Shown: positions 15,986 through 24,498 of the stretch, one piece after another
Numbering within the stretch: the stretch's first letter is position 1
Layout of the letters: the number at the start of each line of letters is the position of its first letter
Origin: Casimicrobium huifangae
GTDB lineage: Bacteria; Pseudomonadota; Gammaproteobacteria; Burkholderiales; Casimicrobiaceae
Direction: 5' to 3'
DNA: 64,000 bases
Assembly (NCBI RefSeq): GCF_009746125.1
Contig: NZ_CP041352.1
Span: 3,456,436-3,520,435, forward strand
Position numbers and translations under genes: made by a program
The notes under the pieces: generated by a model
Database searches by the model: none
Told to the model about the DNA's origin: nothing
The model's input: the letters and a program-made list of their open reading frames with translations, nothing else

Positions 15986-17227
15986 ATGACCGAAACGATC
16001 CTAATCTCCCCATTCGCCGGCTGCGGCCCGCAACAGATTCCCAATCGCGTCTACAGTGACAACGGTCTCTACCAGCGCGAGATGGAGGCGTTCTTCTACA
16101 AGGGTCACTGGTGCTACGTCGCGCTCGAATGCGAGATACCGAACGCAGGGGACTACAAGGCGACGATGATCGGCGAACGCCCGGTGATCGTGGTGCGTGA
16201 TCGCGATGGTTCAGTCAATGTGCTGGAGAACCGCTGCGCGCACAAGGGCGCGAAGTTTTGCCAGAAGGAATTCGGCAACGCGAAAGTCTTCGTCTGCCCG
16301 TATCACCAGTGGGGCTACCGGCTGAATGGCGAACTGGCCGGGGTGCCGATGAAGAACGGCGTCGGTGGTCAGGGTGGCATGGACGCCGATTTCAAACTGG
16401 AAGAACACGGCCTCAACCGCCTCAAGGTGCAGGTGCACAACGGCATCGTGTTCGCAAGTTTCGACCCGGACGTCGAACCGTTCGAGCAGTTCATTGGCAG
16501 CGGGCTGATGCCCTTCTTCAACCGCACGTTCGACGGCCGCAAGCTCACCCTGCTTGGGTACAACCGGCAGCGCATTCGCGGCAACTGGAAGCTGATGCAG
16601 GAGAATATCAAAGACCCGTACCACCCCGGCCTCCTGCATGTGTTCTTCGTGACCTTCGGCCTCTGGCGCGCCGACCAGAAGAGCGAGCTGCGCATTGACC
16701 CGCGTGGCCGTCACGCGCAGATGATCTCAACCCGCAATGCCGGCGGCGAAAACGCCGAAGTGACCAAAGGCGTGACCAGTTTCAAACGGGCACTCAAGCT
16801 CGAAGACCCGCGCCTGATGGACGTGGTGCAGGAAGGCTGGTGGCAGGGGCCGACCGCCGTGATGCAGACCATCTTCCCGAGCGTGATCATCCAGCAGCAG
16901 GTGAACTCGCTCTCCACGCGGCAGATCATCCCGCAGGGGCCGGACGCGTTTGATTTCGTGTGGACGCATTTCGGCTTTGCCGACGACACGCCCGAGATGA
17001 CCGAACGCCGCCTCAAGCAGGCCAATCTGTTCGGCCCGGCAGGGCTTGTGTCGCTCGACGACGGCGAAGTGATCGAATATTGCCAGCAGGCAACCAGCGC
17101 TTATCCCGACGGCGAATGCGTCGTCGCGCTGGGCGGCAACGACAGTGGCACTGCCAGCCCGCACATGGTCACCGAAACACTGATTCGCGGCATGTACCGC
17201 TACTACCGCGAGACGCTTGGTCTATGA
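15986..17227 (+). CDS. Aromatic ring-hydroxylating dioxygenase, alpha subunit (Rieske)
   Basis: 413 aa from the ATG at 15986, where homology to the family begins. The Rieske [2Fe-2S] ligands are C84-x-H86 and C104-x2-H107 (within CAHKGAKFC and CPYHQWGY). The mononuclear iron site DPYHPGLLH gives Asp210, His213 and His218. The sequence around GNWKLMQENIKDPYHPGLLH resembles the benzoate/anthranilate/salicylate-type oxygenases. It would catalyse NADH-driven hydroxylation of an aromatic acid. It is followed by a beta subunit (4-bp overlap) and an SDR, a classic catabolic order. No ferredoxin or reductase gene is adjacent, so electrons must come from a partner elsewhere. Substrate unknown. Confidence 0.9.
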   Translation: MTETILISPFAGCGPQQIPNRVYSDNGLYQREMEAFFYKGHWCYVALECEIPNAGDYKATMIGERPVIVVRDRDGSVNVLENRCAHKGAKFCQKEFGNAKVFVCPYHQWGYRLNGELAGVPMKNGVGGQGGMDADFKLEEHGLNRLKVQVHNGIVFASFDPDVEPFEQFIGSGLMPFFNRTFDGRKLTLLGYNRQRIRGNWKLMQENIKDPYHPGLLHVFFVTFGLWRADQKSELRIDPRGRHAQMISTRNAGGENAEVTKGVTSFKRALKLEDPRLMDVVQEGWWQGPTAVMQTIFPSVIIQQQVNSLSTRQIIPQGPDAFDFVWTHFGFADDTPEMTERRLKQANLFGPAGLVSLDDGEVIEYCQQATSAYPDGECVVALGGNDSGTASPHMVTETLIRGMYRYYRETLGL

Positions 17228-17679
17228 GCGATATCGCCTTGCTCGACGTCCTCGCGCTCAATGCGCGCTACGGCGACGCGCTCGACCGCTTTGATCTAGC
17301 GACATGGGAGGCGCTCTTCACGCCCGCTGCCGTGTACCGCGCGCAGGCGCGCGAGAACTTCGACCGTGGCCTGCCGCTCGCCGCGATCTATCTCGATGGC
17401 CACGGCATGATGGCCGACCGCATCACCGGGATCGAGAAGACGCTGGTGTTCGCGCCACGCAGCACGCGACACATCATCGGCCTGCCGGTGCTCGACGGCG
17501 TGCATGCCCGTACGCCATTCATCGTCGCGCAGACCGTCGGCCCCCAGCCGCCCGAGATGCTGGCAACCGGTTGCTATCACGATACGCTGGTCGCCACAAC
17601 CGAAGGTCTGCGCCTCGCCGCGCGCAATGCCGTCTACGACAACGCGCTGATCCCCAATTCACTCGTTTATCCGCTTTAG
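17224..17679 (+). CDS. Aromatic ring-hydroxylating dioxygenase, beta subunit
   Basis: 151 aa, the normal size for the small subunit with an NTF2/cystatin-like fold. DLATWEALFTPAAVYRAQARENFDRGLPLAAIYLDGHGMM and STRHIIGLP follow the family pattern (acidic ring-binding region, then the RHIISN-like motif, here RHIIGL). The ATG overlaps the stop of the alpha-subunit gene (ATGA), indicating coupled translation and a stoichiometric complex. The beta subunit is structural in most of these enzymes. Confidence 0.87.
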   Translation: MSDIALLDVLALNARYGDALDRFDLATWEALFTPAAVYRAQARENFDRGLPLAAIYLDGHGMMADRITGIEKTLVFAPRSTRHIIGLPVLDGVHARTPFIVAQTVGPQPPEMLATGCYHDTLVATTEGLRLAARNAVYDNALIPNSLVYPL

Positions 17680-17691
17680 AAAACACCCACT

Positions 17692-18450
17692 ATGGACCTC
17701 GGACTCAAAGGCAAAAACGTCATCGTCACTGGCGGCAGCCGCGGTATTGGGCGCTCGATTGCGCTGGCGTTCGCCGACGAAGGTGCCAACGTGGCGATCT
17801 GTGCGCGCGGCATGGACGCGCTGGCGAGCGTCCGCGACGAACTGACTGCGCGGGGCGTAACGGCGTTCGCCCAGTCCTGCGATGTGGGCGACGCGGCGGC
17901 GCTGGCGGCCTTTCTGGATGCGGCCAACGCGGCGCTTGGTGGCGTCGACGTGCTGGTCAACAATCCGTCCGGCTTCGGTCTGGGTGACAGCGAAGAAGCC
18001 TGGTCGCTCGGTTTCAACGTGGACATGATGGCCGCCGTGCGCGCCAGCCGTCAGGTGGTGCCGTGGATGGAAGCGCGCGGCGGTGGCGCCATCGTGCACA
18101 TCTCGTCGATCTCGGGCATGGAAGGCACCACGCGGCAGGCCGCCTATGCGGCGATGAAGGCGGCGATGATTTCTCACTCCAAATCGCTGGCGCTGACGCT
18201 GGCGCCGAAGAACATCCGCGTCAATTGCGTGTCGCCGGGATCGGTGGAATTCCCCGGCGGGCTGTGGGACCAGCGCAAGCGCGATGGCTCGCCGCTCTAT
18301 GAAGCCATCCGCACCGGCATCCCGTTCCAGCGCCTCGGGCGACCCGAGGAAATCGCCGCCGCTGTGGTGTTCTGCGCCTCGGCCCCTGCCAGCTGGGTCA
18401 GCGGCGTCAATTTGCCGGTGGACGGCGGACAGCATCGGGCCAATCTGTAG
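17692..18450 (+). CDS. SDR-family dehydrogenase, probable dihydrodiol or hydroxyacid dehydrogenase
   Basis: 252-aa classical SDR with TGGSRGIG (residues 13-20), NNPSG (a variant of NNAG, about 93-97), HISSISG and the catalytic YAAMK. The C-terminus has LPVDGGQ, usual for FabG-like enzymes. It starts 12 bp after the oxygenase beta gene, so it probably oxidises the dioxygenase product (a cis-dihydrodiol) back to an aromatic diol; a hydroxylase-type oxygenase would not need this step. The assignment to this pathway rests on operon context, not on sequence. Confidence 0.85.
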   Translation: MDLGLKGKNVIVTGGSRGIGRSIALAFADEGANVAICARGMDALASVRDELTARGVTAFAQSCDVGDAAALAAFLDAANAALGGVDVLVNNPSGFGLGDSEEAWSLGFNVDMMAAVRASRQVVPWMEARGGGAIVHISSISGMEGTTRQAAYAAMKAAMISHSKSLALTLAPKNIRVNCVSPGSVEFPGGLWDQRKRDGSPLYEAIRTGIPFQRLGRPEEIAAAVVFCASAPASWVSGVNLPVDGGQHRANL

Positions 18451-18503
18451 CGGGGCTTCGGGCACTCGGCGGATGCACTGACAGCGTTGACACGTTAGCA
18501 GTG

Positions 18504-18629
18504 TGCAGCAACTTTTTACTCAAATGACGTTTCTATTGGGCTCGGCAGGCGAAAAGACTAAAAGTCGAGTATTCGAACTTTTATGCATTGGGCCCAGTTT
18601 GAATAAGACTTTCACTGAAAAGCTGATCC
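18504..18629. repeat. Dispersed ~125-bp palindromic repeat, copy D
   Basis: Left end TGCAGCAACTTTTT at 18504-18516 faces right end AAAAGCTGAT at 18618-18627. ATTGGGC (18535-18541) mirrors GGGCCCAG (from 18589). The core reads AAAGTCGAGT at 18561-18570. It fills the first half of the 376-bp gap between the SDR and bactofilin genes; the rest (18630-18826) is AT-richer promoter-like DNA without a clear motif. A 65-codon frame through it is not a gene. Confidence 0.8.
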
Positions 18630-18826
18630 AATTTAGATTGGTCAATTCTGTCGTCATAAACGCCACGACACGCTACGTCAACGTCACTTTTGTGACGTAA
18701 ATTGACATGCGTCGCCTGCGACACCCAATTCGTAAGCTTTTGTTTTAGAAGCCATTTTTTCCGCGTTCACGGCAGGCACGGAGATCGCCATTGATCAATC
18801 GAATCAAACTCCGTGGGGGTGGTCAC

Positions 18827-19528
18827 ATGGGCTTCTTCGAGAACTGGATCAGCGACAAAGTCAGCGCGGCCTTCGGGCGCGGCACTGGCATGCTGCAGCC
18901 GGTGCCGGCAGGCGGCCCACCGTTACAAGCACGCGAAAAGGCGCCGCAGAGCGCCCCCGTGCCCTCGTCCGACGCGAAATTGCGCAAGGCTGCAGCAGAG
19001 TTGATGGGCGGTCATGACTTCACTGCAAAGCCGACCATTGATCCGTCGGTGCTGCAAACCATCATGCCACGCGACGGCAATGCCTCGCTGACCGTCTCCG
19101 GTCTTGACGGCGTACTGACGGTCGGCAAAGACATGGTGATGACCACCGACCAGCCAATCCGCTGCGAGACCATCCGTGTGCTCGGCACGCTGGAAGCCAC
19201 TGTGTACGCGAGGAAGATCATCATTGCCGAAGGCGGCGCGGTGATCGGCTCGGTGCGCACCAATGAGGCCGAGGTTCGCGGCGAGTTCGATGGCTCGATG
19301 CAGGTCAAAGGCAAGGTGAGTTTCTATCCGCGCTCAAAGATCAGCGGCAAGATTCGCGCGCTCGATCTCGCGATCTCCGCTGAGTCGAACACCAACGACG
19401 CCGACATCAAGCGCGTCGTGCCACGGATTTTTGAAGACGACGAAGGCGGCGCGCCGGCTGCTGGCTTCGAGGAAGGTTATTCCTCCATGCACATCACCGT
19501 CTCGCAAAAATCCGCGCTGCGCCGCTAA
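18827..19528 (+). CDS. Bactofilin (polymer-forming cytoskeletal protein)
   Basis: 233 aa. A 75-residue Pro/Ala-rich N-terminal extension precedes the bactofilin beta-helix domain, about residues 85-200. It is recognisable by repeating short strands with Gly turns such as VLGTLEATVYARKIIIAEGGAVIGSV and FDGSMQVKGKVSFYPRSKISGKI. Bactofilins assemble into filaments that position cell-wall enzymes or other machinery. The start at 18827 was chosen because GGGGGTGG lies 5-12 nt upstream; an upstream TTG is less likely. No M23 peptidase partner, a common neighbour, is adjacent. Confidence 0.87.
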   Translation: MGFFENWISDKVSAAFGRGTGMLQPVPAGGPPLQAREKAPQSAPVPSSDAKLRKAAAELMGGHDFTAKPTIDPSVLQTIMPRDGNASLTVSGLDGVLTVGKDMVMTTDQPIRCETIRVLGTLEATVYARKIIIAEGGAVIGSVRTNEAEVRGEFDGSMQVKGKVSFYPRSKISGKIRALDLAISAESNTNDADIKRVVPRIFEDDEGGAPAAGFEEGYSSMHITVSQKSALRR

Positions 19529-19576
19529 CTTTCGGCCGTCGGACGCGAACCGCTCCGGCCCGCAATCCTCTCACTG

Positions 19577-19649
19577 CCCGTGGCCCGGTTGCTCGCAACC
19601 GGGTTTGCCATTTGCGTCCGCGAAACCCGCTGTGAGCAATCGGGCTACC
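19577..19649. repeat. GTAGCCCGG-type intergenic palindrome, also a likely terminator
   Basis: CCCGGTTGC/GCAACCGGG with a TC loop (19584-19603) is followed by TTT. A second, weaker match to the same arm is present in inverted order (AAACCCGCTGTGAGCAATCGGGCTAC, to 19648). It separates the convergent bactofilin and kinase genes. The same type of unit recurs at 55210-55285. Confidence 0.6.
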
Positions 19650-20589
19650 AGCGCTCGCCCCACACTTCGGCAAAGCGCGCGCGAATCGCCGGCTCGGTGA
19701 AATTGTGGTTCTGCCCGCCGCGTTCGGCAATCTTGATCGAACCCACCAGGCTGCCCAGCTTGCAGGCCTTCTCCACGTTCCAGCCGTGCGCGATGCCGTA
19801 GAGCAATCCGGCGCGGAATGCGTCGCCGCAACCGGTCGGGTCGACCAGCGCGCTCGCAGGCACCACCGGCACGTCGACCACGCGCCCGTCGGTGTACACG
19901 CGTGAACCAGTGGCGCCTAGCGTAACGACCAGAGCTTTCAGGTTTGGCGCGAAGGATTCGATCGCACGCCCGGTCTTCTGCGCAATCATCTCGGCTTCGT
20001 AGTCGTTCACGCTCAGGTAATCGGCCATCCCGATCAGCTCGGCAATCTCGTCGCCCGAGAACGCCGGCATCGCCTGACCGGGGTCGAAGATAAAAGGGAT
20101 CTTCTTCGACGCAAAGCCACGCGCATGCTTGAACATGCCGTCGCGCCCATCCGGTGCCACGATGCCCAGCGCAATGTTGTCCACCGCAGTCACATCGTTC
20201 ACCTGCGACTGGAACATCGCGCCTGCATGAAAGCTGGTGATCTGGTTATCGTCAAGATCGGTAGTGATGTGGCAGTTGGCCGTGAACGAGCCGGGCACCG
20301 CGCGCAACGCGTCGAGCCCGATGCCAAAGCCCGCCATGCGGTCGCGATACTCGGCGCCATCGTCACCAATCGCCGCGCAGATCACCGGTGCGCCACCGAG
20401 CAGCTTCAGCGTGTAGGCAATGTTGCCCGCGCAACCACCGAATTCGCGCCGCATGTTCTCCACCAAGAACGACACGCTGATCTTGTGCGTCGCCCCCGGC
20501 ACAATGTGCTCGGCAAACCGCCCCGGAAACACGCAAATCGTGTCAAAGGCCATCGAGCCACAAATCAGGACGCGGGGTTCGGCGGACAT
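19645..20589 (-). CDS. PfkB-family kinase, probable adenosine kinase
   Basis: 314 aa from the ATG at 20589 (MSAEPRVLICGSMAFD). PfkB signatures are FGGCAGNIAYTLKLLGG (about residues 52-68) and DPTGCGDAFRAGLLYG (about 254-269) with the catalytic Asp. GSMAFDTI, DDNQITSFHAGAM and the C-terminal GGQNHNF are features I associate with the bacterial adenosine-kinase-like group rather than ribokinases. Expected reaction: ATP-dependent phosphorylation of adenosine to AMP in purine salvage. An adenine deaminase-type gene lies at 42684. Substrate preference within PfkB is uncertain from sequence alone. Confidence 0.85.
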   Translation of the reverse strand: MSAEPRVLICGSMAFDTICVFPGRFAEHIVPGATHKISVSFLVENMRREFGGCAGNIAYTLKLLGGAPVICAAIGDDGAEYRDRMAGFGIGLDALRAVPGSFTANCHITTDLDDNQITSFHAGAMFQSQVNDVTAVDNIALGIVAPDGRDGMFKHARGFASKKIPFIFDPGQAMPAFSGDEIAELIGMADYLSVNDYEAEMIAQKTGRAIESFAPNLKALVVTLGATGSRVYTDGRVVDVPVVPASALVDPTGCGDAFRAGLLYGIAHGWNVEKACKLGSLVGSIKIAERGGQNHNFTEPAIRARFAEVWGERW

Positions 20590-20653
20590 GCGGTGCTTTC
20601 GAACAGGGAAAGATTGCATTTTATGCGGGCAACCTCATGCAACCGATCACGCC

Positions 20654-20733
20654 GTAGCCTTGATGCAGTTAAACGAAATCGAGGACTGTTGACGTCACGA
20701 AACCTCGATACCGCTGCGCTGCATCGAGGCTAC
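20654..20733. repeat. GTAGCCTCGATGCAG palindrome, copy 1
   Basis: Left arm GTAGCCTTGATGCAG... and right arm CTGCATCGAGGCTAC form an interrupted palindrome of 80 bp, containing AAATCGAGG and CCTCGATACCG inner arms. Same family as 53239, 56296 and 58110. Confidence 0.75.
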
Positions 20734-21085
20734 ACTCGCTACCACGGTGTGAATCTCGCCACTTAAGTTAGCCCTTCAATGAACAACCCTCTGTTTACTT
20801 CCGGGCAAGACTGGCGGAGCAACGCGTGCATTAGTCGCAGCCACGTGCCAATGCGCCTATACATCCTAGGGTATAAGAAAGCAGCAGACCTTCTCGCCCA
20901 GCAAGTGGTGGAGACAGCTCACAGAAGTGGCCCCATTCGTCAAGACAACAAACCCCGAAAGATAAGTGGAACTCGGAGGGTGGGTTGAGAGCGTAGCGTT
21001 ATCCACGGCGCGCGCGAAAACTCGTCGTATAGAGCACGTTTCGCGCGCGCCGTGGGTAACGCGGAGCACGCCGGTTCGCTTCATT

Positions 21086-21970
21086 CTACGCAGCCGCCTT
21101 CAAGCTCCGTGCCGCCAGTTTCTCCCGTGAATTGTCGTAGGCTTGTTTCGGCGTCTGCTCCATTTCGTTGGAAGTGTGCGGTCGCTGCTCGTTGTACCAG
21201 TCGATGTACTCAGCCACGTCGGCGCGTGCCTGGCTCACCGTATCGTAGGCACGCTTGTAGATGCGCTCGTATTTGATTGTTCGCCAGAAGCGTTCGACGA
21301 AGACGTTGTCGCGCCACGCCCCCCTACCGTCCATCGATAGCTTGATGTTGCGCGTCGTGATCGCCTCAACGAATTTGAGCGCGGTGAACTGGCTGCCCTG
21401 ATCGGTGTTGACGATCTCGGGCGTACCGAAGCGATGGATCGCCTGCTCGACGATCTCGACGGCGTGATACGCCTCCAGCGTGGTGCAGAGCTTGTGCGCG
21501 AGCACTCGGCGGCTGGCCACGTCGATCACGGCGGTGAGGTAGGCGAAGCCGTGACGCATCGGGATGTAGGTGGTGTCGAGCGCCCAGACCGTGTTGGCGT
21601 CCATCTGTTCGAAGTTGATGCTGCCGAGCAGGTAGGGGAACACCTTGTGCCGGGGGCCACGCCCTCGCTTGCTGGTGCCGGGCTTTGGACACTGCGCCTC
21701 AATCCCCATGCGCCGCATGAGGGTGGCGACGTGCTTGCGCCCCAAGGGTTGTTGCTCGATCCAGGGCTTGATCGATGCGTCGCGCCTGAGCATGCGCAAG
21801 AGGCCCCGCGAGCCCCAGAACGGCTGCTCCAGATGCAGCTCATCGATGCGCCGCATCAGCGCCAGATCGCGCTCGGAGACCGCCACGGCCTGGTAGTACA
21901 CCGCCGAGCGGCTGATGCCAACCAGCGTGGCCTGCCGCGTCAGCGATAGTTTGTGCGTCCGGTCGATCAT
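21086..21970 (-). CDS. IS3-family transposase OrfB (DDE integrase domain)
   Basis: 294 aa. An N-terminal HTH_21 segment is followed by an rve integrase core with the DDE triad in [16 protein letters not shown] and [12 protein letters not shown], then the conserved YNEQRPH close to the C-terminus. Its ATG overlaps the orfA stop (ATGA). In IS3 elements the active transposase is usually an OrfAB fusion made by programmed -1 frameshifting near this junction. Confidence 0.95.
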   Translation of the reverse strand: MIDRTHKLSLTRQATLVGISRSAVYYQAVAVSERDLALMRRIDELHLEQPFWGSRGLLRMLRRDASIKPWIEQQPLGRKHVATLMRRMGIEAQCPKPGTSKRGRGPRHKVFPYLLGSINFEQMDANTVWALDTTYIPMRHGFAYLTAVIDVASRRVLAHKLCTTLEAYHAVEIVEQAIHRFGTPEIVNTDQGSQFTALKFVEAITTRNIKLSMDGRGAWRDNVFVERFWRTIKYERIYKRAYDTVSQARADVAEYIDWYNEQRPHTSNEMEQTPKQAYDNSREKLAARSLKAAA

Positions 21971-22296
21971 TTCCCGGCGCTCAGCAATCCGACCTTGGTG
22001 AGCGCGCGTTCTAAAAAATCAATCTCCAAGGCTTGTTGCCCAATCTTGGTCTGGGCCTTGACGAGCGCTTCGTCGTCGCCAGCGGCCAGCGTCGTGCTCC
22101 CGCCAAAGGCGAGTGTGGCGCGCTCCAGCAATAGCTTCTTCCATTCGCTGATCTGGTTGGCGTGAACGTCAAAACGTGCCACCAACTCGGCTGTCGTTGC
22201 GTCCTCCCGCAGCGCTGCCAGGGCAACCCTGGCTTTGAATTCCGGTGTGAGCTTGCGCCGCTGGCGCCGAATTGCGCTGCTCTTCTTCGTTGACAT
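21967..22296 (-). CDS. IS3-family transposase OrfA (helix-turn-helix)
   Basis: 109 aa. HTH_Tnp_1 domain with [19 protein letters not shown] and the recognition helix region [17 protein letters not shown], then a leucine-zipper-like C-terminus ([21 protein letters not shown]). It binds the IS ends and regulates transposition. Confidence 0.93.
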   Translation of the reverse strand: MSTKKSSAIRRQRRKLTPEFKARVALAALREDATTAELVARFDVHANQISEWKKLLLERATLAFGGSTTLAAGDDEALVKAQTKIGQQALEIDFLERALTKVGLLSAGK

Positions 22297-22852
22297 CGAA
22301 TAGTCTTTCTCGCGGCTTCCGCCGCGTCATTTGCTATCCGAGTTTCCACTTATCCTGCTGTCTTGAAATGTGGGGCCACTTCTCACGATCAAGACATTCT
22401 TGTCTACCCGATTGCGTTTCTGTACAGACAGTACATCGAACTCCAACTCAAAGAAGTCATTAAAGAAAGTCGAATTCTCCTGTCGGAAGGTAGTGGTTTT
22501 CCGGAACACCATAAGATCCATCACTTATGGGATCTTGCGAGTGGACTCATGCGGAAGATTGCCGAAAAAATTGATCCGTCAGTTGATGATTACATCAAGT
22601 CTGATGACGTCGACCTCATTGGGACTGTGATTGCCTGTTTCACAGATGTCGACCCAGAGTCAATGGCGTTTCGCTACCCAACAAGCAAATTTGGTAAGAG
22701 CAGTTTAGGTGAAATTACGCTCATCAATATCCGCAATCTAGCGGAGCGAATTAGCAGCCTTAGTGATGGGCTAGATAAATTTGATCTCGTCGTTAGCGTT
22801 CTTCGCCAACAGCAAGATGAAATGCGTCAGATGTTTCAACCGTAGCCAGCCA

Positions 22853-22962
22853 GGTAGGGTGGGCAACTCGTTGCCCACGCATTCACAAAGGTCACCAGAC
22901 CAAGCGGGATAGGCGCTACCAAGGCGTCGCGTGGGCAACAAGTTGCCCACCCTACGGCAATG
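22853..22962. repeat. GTAGGGTGGGCAAC intergenic palindrome
   Basis: GGTAGGGTGGGCAACTCGTTG-CCCACGC (left) and GCGTGGGCAAC-AAGTTGCCCACCCTACG (right) are inverted around about 50 bp. Each arm is itself palindromic (CAACTCGTTG). A solitary half recurs at 56248-56278. It lies just downstream of the IS-disrupted gene. Confidence 0.75.
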
Positions 22963-22992
22963 CGCTATCAATCGTCATCGCCGTAAACTGAG

Positions 22993-23499
22993 ATGACGAT
23001 GCCAACTCACCCCGCAACGCTCTACTTCATGTGCGGCAAGATGGCCGCTGGCAAATCCACGCATGCCAAGGCGCTAGCAGAGGCGAAGAACGCCGTGCTC
23101 ATCGTGCAGGACGATCTGCTGGCGGGCCTGTATCCTGGCGAGATACTGGTGATCCCGGATTTCGTGAAGTATTCAGCGCGGCTGCGTGATGCGCTGACGC
23201 CGCACATTGTGGCGCTGCTGTCACATGGCGTTTCTGTGGTGCTCGACTTCCCCGGCAACACGCGCACCCAGCGCGAATGGTTCCGCACGCTGTTCGAGGG
23301 TGCGGGTGTGGCGCATGAGTTGCACTACATCGACGCACCCGACGACCTTTGCAAGCAGCAACTGAAGCAGCGCAGCGCCGGGTTGCCAGCGGGTGCGCCG
23401 TGGACGACGGATGCCGAGTTCGATGCAATCACGGAGTACTTTCAATCACCGGCAGAAGATGAGGGATTCACCGTCGTGCATCACACGCGCAGCGTGTGA
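22993..23499 (+). CDS. P-loop kinase-like ATP-binding protein (zeta-toxin/AAA-type)
   Basis: 168 aa. Walker A GKMAAGKSTHAKAL at about residues 15-28, then VLIVQDDLL and the acidic strand VVLDFPGNTRTQREWF. The layout is that of small nucleoside/polynucleotide kinase-like proteins (DUF/AAA_33) and zeta toxins, which phosphorylate small molecules or nucleic acid ends. No antitoxin-like gene is adjacent. Either of two ATGs (22993 or 22999) may start it. Substrate unknown. Confidence 0.78.
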   Translation: MTMPTHPATLYFMCGKMAAGKSTHAKALAEAKNAVLIVQDDLLAGLYPGEILVIPDFVKYSARLRDALTPHIVALLSHGVSVVLDFPGNTRTQREWFRTLFEGAGVAHELHYIDAPDDLCKQQLKQRSAGLPAGAPWTTDAEFDAITEYFQSPAEDEGFTVVHHTRSV

Positions 23500-23582
23500 T
23501 GTTGGCGGCAGCAGCATAACTGCCTGCAGCGAAGCTAAGACAGAATTGCCTCGTCGTGGCACGTACTCTCGCCGTCTGGCGA

Positions 23583-24101
23583 TCACGATCGCTTGACAGT
23601 CAGCTCGTTGTTGACGCTTGCAACCCCTTTCACCGCTCTGGCGATGGTGGTGGCGCGATCCTTTGCCGCCGCAGTCGGGGCCGGGCCGTACATGCTGACC
23701 ACGCCGTTGCGAGTGTCGACATCGATTTTCAGGGCACTGAGATCCGGGTCCTTCAACAGTCCGGCACTGACGGAAGCGGTGATCGCCATGTCGTCGCTAT
23801 CGCGCGCCAAGGTGTCGTTCACACGTTCGGCCGACTGCTTTGCGCCGTCGACGCTATCGAGCACCGCCGTGCGCGCCTGATCCACCGCCTCTTTCGCTGA
23901 TTCCGTCGCCTGTGTTGCGGTCTGCTCGGTCCTGGCAACCGCCGCATCGAGGCGCTGACCGACCGTCTGCGTGCTGTCCTGTTCACCGCACGCCACCAGA
24001 AAGGGCAGCGTGAAGGCGGCAACTACTGCGGTCACGATGGCAGCCGCAACAGGCTTGCGGGTAGCGGAAGGACTCAGTGTTTCTTGTGATGGCAAAGGCA
24101 T
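23583..24101 (-). CDS. BON-domain lipoprotein
   Basis: 172 aa from the ATG at 24101, preceded by AGGAGG. The signal peptide ends in LVAC (Cys38), so it is a likely lipoprotein. Residues about 50-100 are an Ala/Gln-rich coiled helix, and about 105-172 form a BON domain (DMAITASVSAGLLKDPDLSALKIDVDT... to VASVNNELTV). BON proteins such as OsmY maintain envelope integrity under osmotic stress. It follows a csbD-type gene on the same strand. Confidence 0.87.
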   Translation of the reverse strand: MPLPSQETLSPSATRKPVAAAIVTAVVAAFTLPFLVACGEQDSTQTVGQRLDAAVARTEQTATQATESAKEAVDQARTAVLDSVDGAKQSAERVNDTLARDSDDMAITASVSAGLLKDPDLSALKIDVDTRNGVVSMYGPAPTAAAKDRATTIARAVKGVASVNNELTVKRS

Positions 24102-24115
24102 GTGAACCTCCTGCG

Positions 24116-24292
24116 TCAAACATCAATTCGTTGTACGACCGGCGGTGGTGCTTCCAGTGGAAATGGATTGGGTAGCGCCGGTTCGCGGATGGGGGCCGGT
24201 GTACTGGGTTGACCCGGTGGCACCACCGGCGCCGGCCCAGGCGCCGGTGGTAGCGGCGAGGGCGTGAGGGCCTCGCCTGGCTGGGCGTTCAT
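24116..24292 (-). CDS. Small proline-rich protein between csbD-like and BON genes
   Basis: An ATG-started frame of 58 codons fills the gap between its neighbours exactly: it starts 8 nt after the CsbD stop and ends 14 nt before the BON start codon. The product is about one third Pro (PLPPAPGPAPVVPP and PFPLEAPPPVV) with no signal peptide or known domain. The tight spacing supports a translated gene in the same operon. Low-complexity GC-rich DNA could also leave such a frame open by chance. Confidence 0.45.
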   Translation of the reverse strand: MNAQPGEALTPSPLPPAPGPAPVVPPGQPSTPAPIREPALPNPFPLEAPPPVVQRIDV

Positions 24293-24300
24293 CACCCGGC

Positions 24301-24498
24301 CTAGAGCTTGTCGACGATGTCTTTCGCCTTGTCCCTGATCGCCTCTTTGGCATCGCCGTAGTTGGCCTGCACCTTGCCAGAGATTTGATTGGCGCGACCT
24401 TCGGCCTTGAGCTGTTCATCCGACATGACTTTGCCGGCGACCTCCTGCAGCTTGCCCTTGACCTGATCGACACGACCTTCGACTTGATCCTTGTTCAT
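24301..24498 (-). CDS. CsbD-family stress-response protein
   Basis: 65 aa, the usual size. MNKDQVEGRVDQVKGKLQEV and the repeated DQ.KG/AGK pattern are diagnostic. CsbD proteins are small, hydrophilic and induced by general stress; their molecular role is unknown. First gene of the minus-strand cluster with the proline-rich frame and the BON lipoprotein. Confidence 0.93.
   Translation of the reverse strand: MNKDQVEGRVDQVKGKLQEVAGKVMSDEQLKAEGRANQISGKVQANYGDAKEAIRDKAKDIVDKL

Larger units (their letters stand above)
20923..22383 (-). mobile_element. IS3-family insertion sequence, 1461 bp, complete
   Basis: Terminal inverted repeats begin AGAAGTGGCCCCA at both ends and remain related inward, where TCAAGACA, GATAAGTGG and ACTCGGA are shared. 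The flanks carry a 3-bp direct repeat CAC (20920-20922 and 22384-22386), the target duplication typical of IS3. It encodes orfA and orfB on the minus strand. A long internal hairpin, with arms GTTATCCACGGCGCGCGCGAAA-type at 20998-21019 and 21039-21060, lies between orfB and the left end. Intact ends, both frames open and an exact duplication point to a recent insertion. Confidence 0.94.
20779..22845 (+). pseudogene. Unknown-function gene split by the IS3-family element
   Basis: The 5' part (20779-20922, 48 codons, ATG start, through ...VVETAH) and the 3' part (from 22384, starting with the duplicated CAC and continuing DQDILVYPIAFLYRQYIELQL) join exactly in frame when the IS and one CAC copy are removed. 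The result is a protein of about 200 aa. FLYRQYIELQLKEV, HHLWDLASGL and a C-terminal helix DKFDLVVSVLRQQQDEM suggest an all-helical soluble protein. I recognise a conserved hypothetical family but no function. The 3' fragment could be expressed from starts within the IS end (TTG at 22363) but is almost certainly non-functional. The unit is lower in GC than its surroundings. Confidence 0.85.

Noticed and set aside
18503-18700. 65-codon open frame on the plus strand
   Set aside because: It runs through palindromic repeat copy D and has no ribosome site.
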